From the NCBI GenBank assembly GCA_030614245.1, contig JAUWKK010000140.1:1-7269 (forward strand): a stretch of 7,269 nt of DNA, read 5' to 3'. Shown piece by piece: positions 4,933 through 7,269 of the stretch; position 1 is the stretch's first letter; the number at the start of each line of letters is the position of its first letter. A program made the position numbers and the translations under genes. The notes below the pieces were generated by a model. The model did not search any database. It was not told where the DNA came from and saw only the letters and a list, made by a program, of their open reading frames with translations. The stretch is from Planctomycetota bacterium. Lineage in GTDB: Bacteria > Planctomycetota > PUPC01 > JABMSA01 > JAUWKK01.

Positions 4933-6030
4933 ATGCTGCGAAATGTGGAGCAGCCTTTCCAGGCTGCTGAAGTGAATCGGCAGGCTAAAAGCCTGCCCCA
5001 CGACGAAAGCGACGTCGAGCTTGCTCTGCTGCCGGCAGCAATGCTCCTTCACAGCCCTACGATCCTGTCTACCGACGAGCATGGTGTGGTTGAATCAATA
5101 TCGTTTACCGACGAAGGAACGGCTCCTGATGGGGTAGAAACTGTCTTAGGTCGGCCGTGGCGAAGCCTTTTTGCTGGAATGAAGCAGGTGGAGTTGCCCG
5201 ATGCGCCTGAGCCTGAACAAGGCGTTTTCGTGGGGGCAGGCGAGAAGGGTGACATGGCGTACTGGGTGCAGGTCCGGCGTGGCCGCGGCAAAGACGGAGA
5301 GTGCGGCTTCGTCCTTGTGGAGCCTGTTGCAGGCAACGCGCTCTTAGAGCGCTTGTCGAAATGTGAAAACATCTTCGCAATGGGGAATATGGCACCGCAT
5401 GTCGTGCATGAGATCAACAACGCGCTGACGATCGCATCCACGCAGATGGAGATTCTCATGCAGGACGTCCCATCCGGCGATCCGCTGTCCGAGAGCCTTG
5501 CCGTGGTCAAGGATGAAGTGGCGCGGATAGCGGGAATAGCCCGGAACATCCTGACGCAAGCTCGAGTGACGGAACCTGGCAAGCGGCTCATGGATGTCAA
5601 CGACGTGCTCACGAGGGTGCTGCTCCTGCAGAGCTACCCGATGAAGATGGAAAACATCGAGGTGGAGATCGATCTGCCGCCGAAGCCGCCGCTCTTGATG
5701 GCGGACGAAGGGCGCCTCCAGCGGGTGTTCGTCAACCTCGTGCTGAACGCGCGTCAGGCGATGCCTGATGGCGGCCGCCTGATGGTGAGATCCCGTCACA
5801 CCGACGAATGGTACGAGGTGACCTTAGCCGACACCGGCTGCGGGATTGCGCCGGCGGACATCGAGAGGATTTTCGAGCCGTATTTCACGACAAAAGCTGA
5901 GAGTGGCGGCACCGGCTTGGGTTTGGCCGTATCGCGCCAGTACATAGAGGCTGTCGGGGGCACGCTTAATGTCCACAGCACGCCGGGCCAGGGTGCCCGT
6001 TTCATAGTTCGTTTACCGGTACAGGAATAA
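4933..6030 (+). CDS. soluble sensor histidine kinase (PAS-like, HisKA, HATPase)
   Basis: A 365-residue NtrB-like kinase without membrane segments, expected to autophosphorylate on His in the cytoplasm. Residues about 40-130 look like a degenerate PAS sensor (ILSTDEHGVVESISF, LGRPWRSLF, then strands ending GFVLVEPV). The HisKA box is VVHEINNAL with phospho-acceptor His159 and the adjacent Glu160. The ATPase domain is complete: N box with Asn268 and Asn272 (FVNLVLNARQA), G1 DTGCGI from Asp300, F box FEPYFTTK from 314, and G2 GGTGLGL at 325-331. The start at 4933 has a good ribosome binding site, yet residues 5-22 are encoded by two palindromes of an interspersed repeat. The conserved domain would also survive a start at 5041 (329 residues). 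The next gene overlaps the stop by one base, implying translational coupling. The stimulus and the cognate response regulator are unknown. Confidence 0.93.
   Translation: MLRNVEQPFQAAEVNRQAKSLPHDESDVELALLPAAMLLHSPTILSTDEHGVVESISFTDEGTAPDGVETVLGRPWRSLFAGMKQVELPDAPEPEQGVFVGAGEKGDMAYWVQVRRGRGKDGECGFVLVEPVAGNALLERLSKCENIFAMGNMAPHVVHEINNALTIASTQMEILMQDVPSGDPLSESLAVVKDEVARIAGIARNILTQARVTEPGKRLMDVNDVLTRVLLLQSYPMKMENIEVEIDLPPKPPLLMADEGRLQRVFVNLVLNARQAMPDGGRLMVRSRHTDEWYEVTLADTGCGIAPADIERIFEPYFTTKAESGGTGLGLAVSRQYIEAVGGTLNVHSTPGQGARFIVRLPVQE
4944..4997. repeat. two perfect 8-bp palindromes inside the kinase ORF
   Basis: AGCAGCCT (4949-4956) pairs with AGGCTGCT (4961-4968) around TTCC, and GGCAGGCT (4979-4986) pairs with AGCCTGCC (4990-4997) around AAA. 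Both stems are perfect. The first part (4944-4963) matches the reverse complement of 4482-4501 at 18 of 20 positions. The element starts 11 bases after the kinase start codon and stays in frame. Confidence 0.65.
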
Positions 6031-7163
6031 TGGTTCAACCATCTGTAAAGAATAAGAGCACTGTAGAGCGGGACCGGATACTGGTTGTCTGCCGGAAGGA
6101 TTCGAACGTGCAGGTGGCTGTGCCCGCGTTGACGGACTCCGGGCTCGCCGTGGACTCCACCGAATCGATCTACAAGGCTGTGGCGCTTCATACCCGGGCC
6201 CCGTATCGCATGATTGTCATAGAGACGGCCGGCATCAACTGCAATGACTGTTCGGTATTCGATGTGCTGCGGGAAGAGTCGTTGGATGTGTATATTCTCG
6301 CGATCATCCCCGCCGGCCACCGCGATGCTGTCGTCAACATTCTGAAAGCTGGTGTGGACAGCTACGCGCTGGAGCCTGTTCATATCGAGGAGCTTGTCGC
6401 ACTGGTGATAAACGCGATAGCCCGGAAGCCTGCGGCGGTTGAGAACACGGCCCGGGAAGACAAGCTCCGGTCGCTCGGGCGGTTCGCTCGAGGAATCGCG
6501 CACTCGGTCAACAATCCCCTGACGACGCTTTCGGGATGGCTGCAGATAATGCTGTCGGACATGGCCGCGAACGATCCGCGCCGCAACACACTCATGGTGA
6601 TGAACCAGGAAACCGAGCGCATCGCGGCGGTAGTGCGCGACCTGCTCGCTTTCGCGGGGTATCCATCACCCAATCGCTCGGAAGTCAACATAAACCATCT
6701 GCTCGGCAAGGTCGTAATGGAACTGGAAAACGCCGGCGAATTCCGCACGGTTCTCTTCACAAAGCACTTCACGCCCGGGCTGGGGACCGTGCTGGCAGAC
6801 CAGGAGCAGTTGGCAGATGCATGTTCGACGATAATACGCTTCAGTGCCGGTCGCAGTGCTGCCGGTGATGGTGTGGACATCGCCACGTATCCCGCGAACG
6901 GCTCGATTCACATCGAAGTGGCCCATTCAGGCGAGCCGCTTCACAAGGAAACGGTGGAACACCTGTTCGACCCGTTCTCGGCGCGGTTTGATGATGATGG
7001 GCTCTCAGGCCTCGATGCAGAGGGGCTGTCGGAACTTGCGCTGCCGGTGAGCTACGGCATCATTCGTGGACTGGGCGGGGCGCTTAACATCACTACTGAT
7101 GACCCGCAAGGCTCGAGTTTCATCATCACGTTGCCGGCATCCACTAAGGCTGAGTTCAAGTAG
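6030..7163 (+). CDS. degenerate receiver-histidine kinase fusion (predicted pseudokinase)
   Basis: A 377-residue soluble protein whose ATG shares its A with the TAA of the preceding kinase gene (TAATG). Residues 15-130 have a receiver-like pattern (DRILVV, YRMIVIET, AIIPAG, LKAGVDSYALEP), but the acidic pair is Cys21-Arg22, the phospho-acceptor Asp is Glu65, the Thr is Pro94 and the Lys is Glu115. A HisKA-like helix pair (150-210) keeps His158 in IAHSVNNPL, though Ser159 replaces the Glu next to it. The ATPase-like part (220-370) aligns with its neighbour but has lost both N-box Asn residues (Thr267, Phe271), the G1 Asp (His299 in HSGEPL) and all G2 glycines (LSELAL). The FDPF box and the final GGALNI and GSSFIITLP strands remain. 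ATP binding and receiver phosphorylation are therefore unlikely. It probably partners the intact kinase as scaffold, regulator or phosphotransfer substrate; that role is inference. Confidence 0.88.
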   Translation: MVQPSVKNKSTVERDRILVVCRKDSNVQVAVPALTDSGLAVDSTESIYKAVALHTRAPYRMIVIETAGINCNDCSVFDVLREESLDVYILAIIPAGHRDAVVNILKAGVDSYALEPVHIEELVALVINAIARKPAAVENTAREDKLRSLGRFARGIAHSVNNPLTTLSGWLQIMLSDMAANDPRRNTLMVMNQETERIAAVVRDLLAFAGYPSPNRSEVNINHLLGKVVMELENAGEFRTVLFTKHFTPGLGTVLADQEQLADACSTIIRFSAGRSAAGDGVDIATYPANGSIHIEVAHSGEPLHKETVEHLFDPFSARFDDDGLSGLDAEGLSELALPVSYGIIRGLGGALNITTDDPQGSSFIITLPASTKAEFK

Positions 7164-7178
7164 GAGGGGAAAAGAAGA

Positions 7179-7269
7179 AGGCTTCAGGCCTCAGGCAGAA
7201 GGCTTCAGTCCTCAGTCCTCAGGCTTCAGGCTTCAGGCTTCAGGCTTCAGGCTTCAGGCTTCAGGCTTC
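7179..7269. repeat. 7-bp tandem repeat array (AGGCTTC)
   Basis: Thirteen heptamers lie in unbroken register. The first six vary (AGGCTTC, AGGCCTC, AGGCAGA, AGGCTTC, AGTCCTC, AGTCCTC) and the last seven (7221-7269) are identical AGGCTTC units. The array starts 15 bases after the pseudokinase stop codon and runs off the window, so its full length is unknown. The variable units at one end and uniform units at the other suggest recent expansion by slippage at the distal side. Confidence 0.9.

Overview
This window is a GC-rich bacterial chromosome fragment with six protein genes and two intergenic stretches full of short repeats. It contains no rRNA, tRNA, CRISPR array, transposase or phage gene that I can see. 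The gene content (a PPi-type phosphofructokinase, soluble NtrB-like kinases, DUF202) and the abundance of short palindromic, tandem and CACAGAT-type repeats fit a large-genome environmental bacterium, perhaps of the planctomycete/PVC or Armatimonadota type. That placement is an impression, not something the sequence proves.

Layout. (1) 89-2301, plus strand: cysD (sulfate adenylyltransferase small subunit), then after 32 bp a phosphofructokinase with the Asp/Lys signature of pyrophosphate-dependent enzymes. (2) 2302-2689: intergenic, between convergent genes, made largely of repeats and hairpins. (3) 2690-4402, minus strand: an exported TPR-repeat protein followed directly by a small DUF202 membrane protein. 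A good extended -10 promoter candidate lies upstream of the TPR gene. (4) 4403-4932: divergent intergenic region with a second CACAGAT repeat, an interspersed palindromic repeat and a hairpin-rich leader. (5) 4933-7163, plus strand: a soluble histidine kinase with all catalytic boxes, overlapping by one base a second protein that looks like a receiver-histidine kinase fusion but has lost nearly every catalytic residue in both modules. (6) 7179-7269: a 7-bp tandem array running off the window.

How the genes may work together. ATP sulfurylase releases pyrophosphate and the neighbouring phosphofructokinase is predicted to consume it, so the first pair may couple sulfate activation to glycolysis. 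The kinase/pseudokinase pair looks like a heteromeric signalling unit in which the second protein acts as a scaffold, allosteric partner or substrate of the first. No intact response regulator is present, so the output is unknown. The kinase start codon is followed at once by two perfect 8-bp hairpins of an interspersed repeat, so its N-terminus seems to be repeat-derived.
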